Shown one piece after another: positions 32,892 through 41,549 of a stretch of 64,000 nt of DNA. A program made the position numbers and the translations under genes. Below the pieces are notes generated by a model that did no database searches, was not told where the DNA came from, and saw only the letters and a program-made list of their open reading frames with translations. Within the stretch, counting starts at the first letter, position 1. Each line of letters starts with the position of its first letter. Source of the DNA: Bacteroidales bacterium UBA6397 (GTDB lineage Bacteria; Bacteroidota; Bacteroidia; Bacteroidales; UBA932); assembly GCA_002439875.1 (NCBI GenBank), contig DJQB01000016.1, positions 42,126 to 106,125 of the forward strand, in the 5' to 3' direction.

Positions 32892-33906
32892 CTTCTTCCT
32901 TTTTTGATTGGAGTTCAGAGTCAAGTCCAAGGTGATGATAGGCCATTTCAGTGGCCACCCGACCTCTTTGCGTGCGCACTATGAAGCCTTCCTTTATCAA
33001 GAAAGGTTCATAGACTTCTTCGAATGTTCCTTGGTCTTCACTGATAGCTGTAGCGATGGTGTTGGCTCCAACAGGCCCTCCCTTGAACGTTGTGATGATC
33101 GTACGGAGAATCTTGTTGTCAATTGAGTCCAATCCCCTCTTGTCTATCTTTAGTTTGTCAAGAGCATAACGGGAAATGTCTAGGTCAATGTGTCCGTCAC
33201 CCATAACCTGGGCGAAATCACGGACTCTCTTAAGGAGAGCATTGGCTATTCTAGGAGTTCCACGACTTCTTAGCGCTATCTCCTTAGCTGCCTCTTCATC
33301 AATGGTAACATTTAAGATTCGCGCGCTTCTGCGCACGATTCGGATTAGGTCTGAGGTGTCGTAATATTCTAAGGCACAATTAATTCCAAACCTTTCGCGA
33401 AGAGGCGCAGTGAGCAGTCCGCTTCGTGTGGTGGCTCCGACGAGCGTGAACGGATTGAGCGAAATCCTGACCGACCTTGCTCCCGGTCCCTTGTCTATCA
33501 TTATGTCAATCACATAGTCCTCCATCGCCGAATATAGATATTCCTCAACCTCTGGCGAAAGACGATGGATCTCGTCGATGAAAAGCACGTCTCCAGTCTC
33601 CAGCGATGTAAGCAATCCAGCCAGATCACCCGGCTTGTCCAGCACAGGGCCTGATGTCACCTTCATTTTCACGCCCATCTCGTTGGCGATGATGTGCGCG
33701 AGTGTGGTCTTTCCAAGGCCTGGTGGCCCGTGAAATAGCACATGGTCAAGTGCTTCCCCTCTCATCTTGGCCGCCTTGACATAGATGTTCAGATTGGATA
33801 CGATTTCCTTTTGTCCAGTGAAATCTTCCAATCCTTGCGGGCGGATAATTCCGTCCAAATCCTTATCTTTGCCGGCGTTTGTACTGTGCGGATCAAATTC
33901 TGTCAT
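32875..33906 (-). CDS. ruvB: Holliday junction DNA helicase RuvB
   Basis: 343 residues. Walker A GPPGLGKTTLAH (about 65), Walker B LFIDEIHRL (about 112), sensor GATTRSGLLTAPLRERFG with arginine finger, and the winged-helix C-terminus (QGTFEEVYEPFLIKEGFI, QRTQRGRVAT). It drives branch migration with RuvA. A TATCTTTG box (33928-33935, minus) lies 22 bases upstream. First gene on the minus side of the candidate origin. Confidence 0.96.
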   Translation of the reverse strand: MTEFDPHSTNAGKDKDLDGIIRPQGLEDFTGQKEIVSNLNIYVKAAKMRGEALDHVLFHGPPGLGKTTLAHIIANEMGVKMKVTSGPVLDKPGDLAGLLTSLETGDVLFIDEIHRLSPEVEEYLYSAMEDYVIDIMIDKGPGARSVRISLNPFTLVGATTRSGLLTAPLRERFGINCALEYYDTSDLIRIVRRSARILNVTIDEEAAKEIALRSRGTPRIANALLKRVRDFAQVMGDGHIDLDISRYALDKLKIDKRGLDSIDNKILRTIITTFKGGPVGANTIATAISEDQGTFEEVYEPFLIKEGFIVRTQRGRVATEMAYHHLGLDSELQSKKEEDATLF

Positions 33907-34232
33907 CAGAATGTGCTTTAATCAGTACAAAGATAGTGAAACAGCCGGAAGAAAGAAAGCTCCGGAAGGACAGCAACAGAAAGAAAATTCAATGACATAT
34001 TAATATTATTGAATATTTTCAGAAAAATTTTAGTTCTATATGAATTGTTAATTTGTTGATAACTTATTTTGATTATTGAAAACCAATTTGTTGCGAGTAG
34101 CTTTAATTGTTGGTTACGCTATTGAAAAGTATTTGATGAAATGTTGAAAAGTATGTCGGCGATGAGAACCAACTTTTCCGATTCCGTTTTCCACAGGTTT
34201 TTCCACAGGTTTTAAACATGATTTAGACGTTT
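33907..34232. other. Divergent gap with DnaA-box-like cluster, candidate replication origin
   Basis: Between divergent ruvB and mfd. DnaA-box-like words: TTATCAACA on the minus strand at 34054-34062 and 34234-34242, TTTTCCACA on the plus strand at 34187-34195 and 34199-34207 (12 bases apart, in tandem), and TTTTCAACA (minus, 34142-34150). An AT-rich stretch covers about 33990-34080. Left of it most genes are on the minus strand, right of it most are on the plus strand, as expected around oriC. dnaA itself is not in the window. A DnaA-controlled promoter is the alternative. Confidence 0.5.
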
Positions 34233-37200
34233 ATGTTGATAAGTTCCGCATCCGTTAAAAAACTCTCCGGGAGCATAGTCTCGAAAAGAGAATCATTCTG
34301 CAAGGGACTATTCCTTTCAGCGAGGTGGTTCGTTGTCACCGAGGTCGCCTCAGAAGGAACAAACGTTGTCGTGCTTCCCGATAGGGAAAGTGCTGAATAT
34401 TGCTGCTCAGACCTTTACGCATTGACCGAAGGTGACATCGTGTTTTACCTGCCAGACAGTGGAAAGGGTGTGGAGAGAAGCAACTACAAATCTTCTCTTG
34501 GAGTTCAGAGAACTTCCGCCGTTGGTAAGATACTTTCCAATGCCGACAATTCAGACAAGTTGTTCATAGTAACCTATCCTGAGGCCTTGGAAGAACTTGT
34601 ACCTGCTCCGGACAGGATCAGGACCTCTATTCTAAGAATCTCTGTGGGACAGGACATCTCTCATGAATCAATAAAGGATATTCTTTTCTCCCAGGGGTTT
34701 GAGAAAGTGGATTTTGTCTCTGCTCCGGGACAATATTCAATAAGAGGATCGATCATTGACATATTCTCATATTCATTCAACTACCCGTTCCGGGTGTCAT
34801 TCTTCGGGGATGAGGTTGAGAAGATACATGTGTTTGACTGCAACACCCAGTTGTCCCGCGAGGAGAGGGAGATAATCGAGGTTTTTCCAGATCTTGCGGC
34901 GGAGGATTCGGAAGCCGGAGGCGTGAGTGTCTCAAGTCTGTTTCCCGAAGGGACTGTTGTCTGGCTTGACTCTTCCGACATGTATAAAGAGAGAGGTTTT
35001 TTCAGAGGTTTTAACGGATTCAAGAAGGTTTTTCTTGAGGTTCCTCTTGGGGAGGACGCCGAGGATGCTGTTGCCTTCAACATCGCTCCACAGCCTGTGT
35101 TCAACAAAAATTTCGAACTTTTGACCGCTGACATCAGGCAGAATATTGAACACGGGTACAAAGTCTTCATATTCAGTGATAAAAATTCCCAGATTGAGCG
35201 TTTGAAGTCCATTTTGATTGAGAACAGCGGACTTGTGCCTGATTTTGTCGCCGGAAAGAACATTCATTCCGGATTCATCGATAGGGATGACAAGATCTGC
35301 TGCTACTCCGACCACGAGATTTTTGACCGTTTCCACAGGGTTAGTGTCAGGAGGACGGTCGAGAAGAGTGAACAATTGACTCTTAATGACTTGACGGCTT
35401 TTAATATAGGTGATTACGTGGTACACATCGACCATGGTGTGGGAGTGTTCGGAGGTCTTGTCAGGATGAGGGACGACAGGGGCAGGATGCACGAGGTCGT
35501 GAAACTGATGTACAAGGACGGGGATGTCGTGTTTGTGTCCGTGCATTCCTTGAACAAGATATCAAGGTTCCGTTCCAAGGACGGGATTCCTCCAAAGATC
35601 AACAAGTTGGGGTCAAAGACTTGGCAGAATCTCAAGCTGAGCGCCAAGTCAAAGATCAAGGACATCGCCAAGGATCTCATCCAACTTTACGCCAAACGCA
35701 AGACCACGCAAGGATTCGCCTACTCCCCCGACAGTTACCTTCAGGAGGAACTTGAGTCTTCGTTCATGTACGAGGACACACCGGATCAAGAGTCTGCCAA
35801 CAAGGCTGTGAAGAGGGATATGGAAGACAACAGTCCTATGGACAGGCTTGTCTGCGGGGATGTCGGGTTCGGTAAGACGGAGATTGCCATAAGGGCTGCC
35901 TTCAAGGCTGTGACAGACGGTAAACAAGTCGCGGTTCTTGTGCCTACAACCATTCTTTCCCTTCAGCACTACACGACTTTCTCATCCAGGCTCAGGGATT
36001 TTCCATGCACGATAGACTACGTCAGCAGACTTCGTACCGCAAAGGAAATCAATGACATCAAGGAAAGGCTTCGAAACGGTCAGCTTGACATAGTGATTGG
36101 AACGCACAAACTTATAGGCAAAGGATTCGATTTCAAGGATTTGGGGTTGCTGATTATTGACGAGGAGCAGAAATTTGGAGTTTCCACAAAAGAAAAACTG
36201 CGTCAGGTCAAGGCTTCGGTGGATACTCTGACGCTGACCGCGACTCCTATTCCAAGGACATTGCAGTTCTCCTTGCTTGGTGCAAGGGATCTGTCAATCA
36301 TCAACACTCCCCCGCCAAACAGGATTCCTACTCAGACGGAAATCATCTTGTTTGACAAAGACGAGATACGAAGCATTATAAACTACGAATTAAACCGTGG
36401 AGGTCAACTGTTCTTCATCCACAATAAAGTAGAGGAACTTCCTTCGATTTATGAGATTCTTCATAGGCTTGTGCCGGACATGAGAATTTGTGTTGCTCAC
36501 GGTCAGATTGAATCAAAGGAGTTGGAGAACAGGATGCTGGACTTTATCCGTGGGGACTATGACATGCTGCTCTGCACAACGATCATCGAGAACGGACTGG
36601 ACATACCCAACGCCAACACGATCATCATCAATCAGGCGCAGAACATAGGTCTCAGCGACCTGCATCAGCTCAGGGGACGAGTCGGACGGTCGGACAGGAA
36701 GGCGTTCTGCTATATGATAGTACCTCCTCTTGTCACAATCACAGATGACGCGCGTAGAAGACTCAAGGCAATAGAGGAATTCTCTGATCTCGGCAGTGGA
36801 TTCAACATCGCGATGCAGGATCTGGACATCCGCGGAGCCGGCAATCTTCTGGGAGCTGAGCAAAGCGGCTTCATCTCAGATATGGGTTACGAAACCTATC
36901 AGAAGATTCTGGCCGAAGCCATGGACGAACTTGGGGTCGAGACGGGAATAATACCCACGGCCCGCACAGACGAGTCATTCGTCGAGGATTGTACGATCGA
37001 GACGGACCAGCCGGCTATGATTCCAGACTCTTACATCGACATAACAGCAGAGAAAATAAGAATATACAAGCAGCTTGACAGCATGACCAACGACAAGGAG
37101 ATAGACCGCGTGAAGGCTCAGTTGGAGGATCGGTTCGGAGAGATGCCTACCGAGGCTGACAATCTCTTCGATGTCGTGAAAATCAGGAATCTGGGCGGAT

Positions 37201-37430
37201 GTCTCGGGTTTGAAAAGATCATCATCAAGAACGGAATGATGATCATGTTCTTCATAGCCAATCAGATGTCTCCTTACTATAAGTCAAAGGTCTTTTCGGG
37301 AATATTACAGAATATTAATGCTAACGATCAGCTTTTCAACCTCAAACAGAGTGAGGGAAAACTCAAGATTGTAAGTCGTGGGATAGATTCTTTACCGAAA
37401 GCCCTTCAGACTCTTAATAAATTGAAATAA
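34233..37430 (+). CDS. mfd: Transcription-repair coupling factor Mfd
   Basis: 1065 residues. N-terminal UvrB-like region (about 1-300), RNA-polymerase-binding CarD/RID-type domain (GDYVVHIDHGVGVFGGL, about 392), then the RecG-like translocase: Walker A GDVGFGKTEIAIRAAF (about 545), DEEQKFG (about 643), TATPIPRTLQFSLLGARD (about 668), QLRGRVGRSD (about 812) and the C-terminal TRCF domain. It removes stalled RNA polymerase and recruits UvrA. A DnaA-box-like TTATCAACA overlaps the first codons. Slightly shorter than proteobacterial Mfd, usual for the phylum. Confidence 0.95.
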   Translation: MLISSASVKKLSGSIVSKRESFCKGLFLSARWFVVTEVASEGTNVVVLPDRESAEYCCSDLYALTEGDIVFYLPDSGKGVERSNYKSSLGVQRTSAVGKILSNADNSDKLFIVTYPEALEELVPAPDRIRTSILRISVGQDISHESIKDILFSQGFEKVDFVSAPGQYSIRGSIIDIFSYSFNYPFRVSFFGDEVEKIHVFDCNTQLSREEREIIEVFPDLAAEDSEAGGVSVSSLFPEGTVVWLDSSDMYKERGFFRGFNGFKKVFLEVPLGEDAEDAVAFNIAPQPVFNKNFELLTADIRQNIEHGYKVFIFSDKNSQIERLKSILIENSGLVPDFVAGKNIHSGFIDRDDKICCYSDHEIFDRFHRVSVRRTVEKSEQLTLNDLTAFNIGDYVVHIDHGVGVFGGLVRMRDDRGRMHEVVKLMYKDGDVVFVSVHSLNKISRFRSKDGIPPKINKLGSKTWQNLKLSAKSKIKDIAKDLIQLYAKRKTTQGFAYSPDSYLQEELESSFMYEDTPDQESANKAVKRDMEDNSPMDRLVCGDVGFGKTEIAIRAAFKAVTDGKQVAVLVPTTILSLQHYTTFSSRLRDFPCTIDYVSRLRTAKEINDIKERLRNGQLDIVIGTHKLIGKGFDFKDLGLLIIDEEQKFGVSTKEKLRQVKASVDTLTLTATPIPRTLQFSLLGARDLSIINTPPPNRIPTQTEIILFDKDEIRSIINYELNRGGQLFFIHNKVEELPSIYEILHRLVPDMRICVAHGQIESKELENRMLDFIRGDYDMLLCTTIIENGLDIPNANTIIINQAQNIGLSDLHQLRGRVGRSDRKAFCYMIVPPLVTITDDARRRLKAIEEFSDLGSGFNIAMQDLDIRGAGNLLGAEQSGFISDMGYETYQKILAEAMDELGVETGIIPTARTDESFVEDCTIETDQPAMIPDSYIDITAEKIRIYKQLDSMTNDKEIDRVKAQLEDRFGEMPTEADNLFDVVKIRNLGGCLGFEKIIIKNGMMIMFFIANQMSPYYKSKVFSGILQNINANDQLFNLKQSEGKLKIVSRGIDSLPKALQTLNKLK

Positions 37431-37464
37431 AATTGCTACCTTTGAAGGTTTGCCCGTTTAGACA

Positions 37465-38193
37465 ATGCCGAATCTTTTGGTTGAAATAGGAAATACGGCC
37501 CTCAAGGCGGCCTGGTCCGAAGGTGTCACCCTCGGAAAGACTTTCCGTTATCAAGGTGAGAAGATGTTCGACTATGTGGATTCACTGGTCGAGAAGGAAA
37601 AACCGGCTGTTATGGTCATTTCCTCTACCATTGACATCAGCCGTGCCGAGGAGGACAGGCTAAGCCGGAAATGCGGGAGGTTGTTGATCCTTGACCGGAA
37701 CCACACTGGAATAGCGGTTGAATATTCCCTGCCGTCTTACCTTTCTCCAGACAGGATAGCCTCCGCGATCGCGGCAAGGCATCTTTTCAAGGGGCAAGGC
37801 TGCCTTGTCTTTGATTTCGGAACCACATTGACAATCGATGTCATAGAATCTGACGGGGAATATGCCGGGGGTAACATCTCTCCAGGATTAAGGACAAGGT
37901 TCAAGTCTCTGTCGAGGTATTCAAGAAACCTTCCTTTGCTTGACACTCCCATTTCGGTAAGAACCATAGGCAATTCGCTGAAATCTTCCATAGAGTCTGG
38001 GGTCGTGTCAGGCATAATGTTTGAAATAATGGGCTACTTGTCTTTATTTCCCGAAAAAGTGATTGTTTTTACGGGGGGAGACGCTTTATATTTTGCAAAA
38101 AGAATGAAAAACTCCATCTTTGCAGTTTGTAATCTTGTACTGATGGGGTTAGCCTTAATCGCTGACAAGTATTATGTTGAAAGGAAAGGTTAG
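37465..38193 (+). CDS. coaX: Type III pantothenate kinase
   Basis: 242 residues, first step of coenzyme A synthesis. ASKHA-fold motifs: LLVEIGNTALKAAW (phosphate 1, about 4-17), PDRIASAIAARHLF (about 93), LVFDFGTTLTIDVI (about 112) and GGNISPGLRTRFKSL (about 134). A TACCTTTG box is at 37437-37444. The 3' end overlaps the next gene by 20 bases, so expression is coupled. Confidence 0.93.
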   Translation: MPNLLVEIGNTALKAAWSEGVTLGKTFRYQGEKMFDYVDSLVEKEKPAVMVISSTIDISRAEEDRLSRKCGRLLILDRNHTGIAVEYSLPSYLSPDRIASAIAARHLFKGQGCLVFDFGTTLTIDVIESDGEYAGGNISPGLRTRFKSLSRYSRNLPLLDTPISVRTIGNSLKSSIESGVVSGIMFEIMGYLSLFPEKVIVFTGGDALYFAKRMKNSIFAVCNLVLMGLALIADKYYVERKG

Positions 38194-39499
38194 TAAGATA
38201 CTCCTCTTTGTGGTTATGTCGTTCTGCGCGTTCCCTATGTTCGCCCAGAACGAGGCCTATAATGCCTACACCCCGTATTCGATGTTCGGAATAGGTGAGA
38301 TCTCGAAGCAGGGGACAGCCTACAACAAGAGTATGGGAGGAGTCGGGATAGCTACAAGGGACAAAAGGAATATCAACATCCTCAATCCTGCCGCTGTCAC
38401 TGCGAGAGAGGCAAAATCATTCATGGCTGACTTCGGCATCGCCCAGGGAAACAGATACTATGCACAGCATGACATGAGATCGTCGAACAACACATTCAAC
38501 ATTTACGATTTCGTAATCTCGTTTCCTGTCTACAAGTCACTTGCGATGTATGTAGGGGTGACTCCGTACAGTGATCTGGGCTATGAGGTTTCCTCAAAGT
38601 TCACCGACCCTTCTGTCATCACGAACACAGGCGTCATAACCAACACGGTGCAGGGCTACGGCGGGATGACGAACATATTCCTTGGCGCCGGAATTGATGT
38701 GGTGAAAGGACTTTCAGTTGGTGTGGAGGGGCAATATTATTTTGGAAACATTCACAAAAACAATGATTTTGTGATGTCTAATTCCACCTACAGGAGCATT
38801 TCCAGCGGATTCAATATGAATCTCAGTACTTTCACGGCGAAGTTCGGAATACAGTATGAGATGAACCTTTCCGGGAATGTCTCCGCCGTGGCCGGAGCTA
38901 CATACAGGCTTGCTACCAGTCTTAAAGGGGAGGTGGAAAGGTACGAGGTACAGTCGATTTCCTCTATCAATGACTCGACACCATCTCCGAGAAGCTATGT
39001 GGATACATTGGGAAGAGGGAATGTAAAGCTTGCCGGCGAGTTTGGAATCGGAATCGCTTTGAAAGGGGGAGACAAATGGACTGCCGAGATTAATTACATC
39101 CGTTCAGACTGGAGTTCAAGCGGCCTTGACAAGGTTCCTGGATTCGCGAATGTTGGCAATGCTGTGTTCAGCGCCTCCTCTGCACAGTCTGTCAGGGTTG
39201 GTTTTTCGATTGTTCCTAACAGAAATGACATACGTTACTATCGAAAGAGGGTGACATATCGTGCCGGTGCCTATTGGGATCAGGCTTATTGCAAACTGGA
39301 TGGAAAGAACATTAATGCTGTGGGAATTACATTAGGAGCCACTTTACCTGTGTTTAGTTGGAGCAATGGCTTGACATTAGGCGTAGATTTAGGTCAGAGG
39401 GGATCTTTATCCGGGAATCTTGTAAGAGAAAGGTATGTGAATTTTAATATCGGAATCAATATTTTCGACATTTGGTTCATCAAACCAAAGTATAATTAA
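38174..39499 (+). CDS. Outer membrane barrel protein next to coaX
   Basis: 441 residues with a signal peptide (about 1-24, ending MFAQ). The mature start NAYTPYSMFGIGEISKQG and the following MGGVGIAT / NPAA pattern recall FadL/Toluene_X-like and Por-associated barrels of Bacteroidota. Alternating barrel strands run to a C-terminus IWFIKPKYN. It lies in the conserved stretch coaX - this gene - TPR - lptC, overlapping coaX. Its exact role in envelope biogenesis is not known to me. Confidence 0.75.
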   Translation: MLKGKVSKILLFVVMSFCAFPMFAQNEAYNAYTPYSMFGIGEISKQGTAYNKSMGGVGIATRDKRNINILNPAAVTAREAKSFMADFGIAQGNRYYAQHDMRSSNNTFNIYDFVISFPVYKSLAMYVGVTPYSDLGYEVSSKFTDPSVITNTGVITNTVQGYGGMTNIFLGAGIDVVKGLSVGVEGQYYFGNIHKNNDFVMSNSTYRSISSGFNMNLSTFTAKFGIQYEMNLSGNVSAVAGATYRLATSLKGEVERYEVQSISSINDSTPSPRSYVDTLGRGNVKLAGEFGIGIALKGGDKWTAEINYIRSDWSSSGLDKVPGFANVGNAVFSASSAQSVRVGFSIVPNRNDIRYYRKRVTYRAGAYWDQAYCKLDGKNINAVGITLGATLPVFSWSNGLTLGVDLGQRGSLSGNLVRERYVNFNIGINIFDIWFIKPKYN

Positions 39500-39532
39500 T
39501 TTTAGAGAGTAAAAATATAATAATACAAAACC

Positions 39533-40837
39533 ATGAAAAGGATTACACTAGTACTGTTAACTCTAGCAGCAGCTGCTTTTGGAACGAATGCATCTGCTCA
39601 GGGTAAGTATGGCGCTGATAGCGCTGAATGCATCAAGTATCTGTCTTATTATCAGGAGTATTATAAGCAAAAGAACTACAAGGAGGCTCTTCCTAACTGG
39701 AGAAAAGCCTTTAAGCTTTGTCCTCCAACTGCCAGCCAAAACATGCTTCTTAACGGTATGACCCTTATAGGTAAAGAAATTGTGAAGACTAAAGATGCAC
39801 AAGTTCGTGCTGCCATGATTGACACAGTTCTGACCCTTAATGATCTTAGGGCTGAGTATTATCCAAAGTATGCTGTTACTGCCTACAACTCAAAAGGACA
39901 GTACATCGCACAATACTTCAAGGATCCTCAGGTCGTTTATGATCAGTTGCACAAAATTATTGAGATTAATCAGGAAAAAGTAAAACCAAGCCTTCTCCTT
40001 CTAAATCTCAACGCTGCTATCGAGCTCTACAAGAAGTCTGCTATAGGAGCTGAGGATGTTATCAACACTTATCAGAACGCTATCGCATTGCTTGATAAGG
40101 CTGGTAATAGCGAAGGTAACGCTAAGATCAGGTCTGACATTGAAGGATTATTCATCACAAGTCAGGTGGCAAGTTGTGACAATCTCATAGCGCTGTTCAC
40201 ACCTCGCTATGAGGCTGATCCGGAGAATATGGAACTTGTCACAAACATTGTGAAGATGCTTGGTTCGACAGATGGATGCCAGGACAATGACTTGTTCCTT
40301 AAGGCTGTGACAAAGATGCATAAGAACGAGCCTTCCGCCTCTTCGGCTTATTATCTTTATAAACTTCATTCCGCAAAGGGTGAGTCTGAAATCGCCATCA
40401 AATACTTCGAGGAGGCTGTCTCGCTCTGTGCCGATGATGATCCGGTGAAAGCGGACTACTTGATTGAACTTGCCACATATTGTCTCAAGAACAATATGAC
40501 AGGAAAGGCTTTTGATTATGCCAAGAAGGCTGCCGAACTCAATCCTAACCATCAGGGAAAGGCTTATTATCTCATAGCCACAATTTGGGGATCAACACGT
40601 TGCACCGGAAATGAAGTCGAAAGCAGGGCTAAATACTGGGTTGCTGTTGACTACCTCCAGAAGGCCAAGGCCGCGGACGCTTCCTTGACAGATGACTGCA
40701 ACAAACTCATCTCGGCTTACAGTGTCTATTATCCGGTGGCAAGTGAGGCTTTCATGTACGATATCAAGGCTGGTGAGACTTATCAGGTCAACTGTGGCGG
40801 AATGCATGCCACAACAACTGTAAGAACGCAGAAGTAG
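39533..40837 (+). CDS. Secreted TPR-repeat protein
   Basis: 434 residues with a signal peptide (about 1-22, NASAQ). Several tetratricopeptide-like helical pairs are visible: YYQEYYKQKNYKEALPNWRK (about 36-55), YLYKLHSAKGESEIAIKYFEE (shortened here, about 283-302) and KNNMTGKAFDYAKKAAELNP (about 324-343). Periplasmic scaffold, function unknown; lies 33 bases after the barrel gene and 8 before lptC, so it is part of the envelope operon. Confidence 0.8.
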   Translation: MKRITLVLLTLAAAAFGTNASAQGKYGADSAECIKYLSYYQEYYKQKNYKEALPNWRKAFKLCPPTASQNMLLNGMTLIGKEIVKTKDAQVRAAMIDTVLTLNDLRAEYYPKYAVTAYNSKGQYIAQYFKDPQVVYDQLHKIIEINQEKVKPSLLLLNLNAAIELYKKSAIGAEDVINTYQNAIALLDKAGNSEGNAKIRSDIEGLFITSQVASCDNLIALFTPRYEADPENMELVTNIVKMLGSTDGCQDNDLFLKAVTKMHKNEPSASSAYYLYKLHSAKGESEIAIKYFEEAVSLCADDDPVKADYLIELATYCLKNNMTGKAFDYAKKAAELNPNHQGKAYYLIATIWGSTRCTGNEVESRAKYWVAVDYLQKAKAADASLTDDCNKLISAYSVYYPVASEAFMYDIKAGETYQVNCGGMHATTTVRTQK

Positions 40838-40845
40838 TTCGGGAA

Positions 40846-41475
40846 TTGAAACGGAACATACATAGTCTCAAGATGATTGCAACCGCTTCGGCGGTTGCTT
40901 TCATCGTATTTTCCTGCAAGGGAAAACTGTCTGTGGCTGAGCATCTCAATCTTGCCGAGACTCCTGTTCAGACTGTTGACAGTATGTTTGTTGTGCAGAC
41001 AAAGAACGGCAACATACAGATGAGAGCCGAGGCGGACGTGATGGAGAGGTATGAGAACGACACATGTTCTTATGAACTGTTTCCAAAAGGTCTTCATGCC
41101 TTTGCTTACACCGATGATGACCTGCTTGAAACGGTGCTTCATTCCAACAACGCGAAGCATTTCAAAAGCAAGAAGACAAAGGAAGAGTACTGGTCGGCCT
41201 TTGGCAATGTTGTGGTTCAGAATGTAATAAACCAACAAACATTGGAGACTGACACCCTTTACTGGGATCAGGCCAATAAGGAAATCTACACAGACTGCTA
41301 TGTCAGGATGTTCTCCAACGATGGATTCCTGCAGGGATTCGGAATGAGATCGGACGAAATGGCGAGGAATGTCAGAATATTCAAGGCTTTCAACAGCGAT
41401 GTTGTCGTAGTGCAGGATTCAACAAAGGTTATCATCGATTCTGTAAACTTTATTGGACCTTTACTTAAAAAATAA
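40846..41475 (+). CDS. lptC: LPS export periplasmic protein LptC
   Basis: 209 residues starting at TTG (40846), which gives a proper lipoprotein/anchor signal MKRNIHSLKMIATASAVAF ending VFSCK; an ATG nine codons in is the alternative start. The body follows the LptC beta-jellyroll pattern of Bacteroidota members: MFVVQTKNGNIQMRAEADVM, YELFPKGLHAF and VIDSVNFIGPLLKK (C-terminus). It bridges the LptB2FG transporter to the periplasmic Lpt path. Lipobox Cys is present near residue 24. Confidence 0.8.
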   Translation: MKRNIHSLKMIATASAVAFIVFSCKGKLSVAEHLNLAETPVQTVDSMFVVQTKNGNIQMRAEADVMERYENDTCSYELFPKGLHAFAYTDDDLLETVLHSNNAKHFKSKKTKEEYWSAFGNVVVQNVINQQTLETDTLYWDQANKEIYTDCYVRMFSNDGFLQGFGMRSDEMARNVRIFKAFNSDVVVVQDSTKVIIDSVNFIGPLLKK

Positions 41476-41549
41476 TGGTTAATTGAATTAAAATCACTAT
41501 CTTCGCACCCCAATACCTATTTTTGGAAATTATAAAAACGTAATACACA

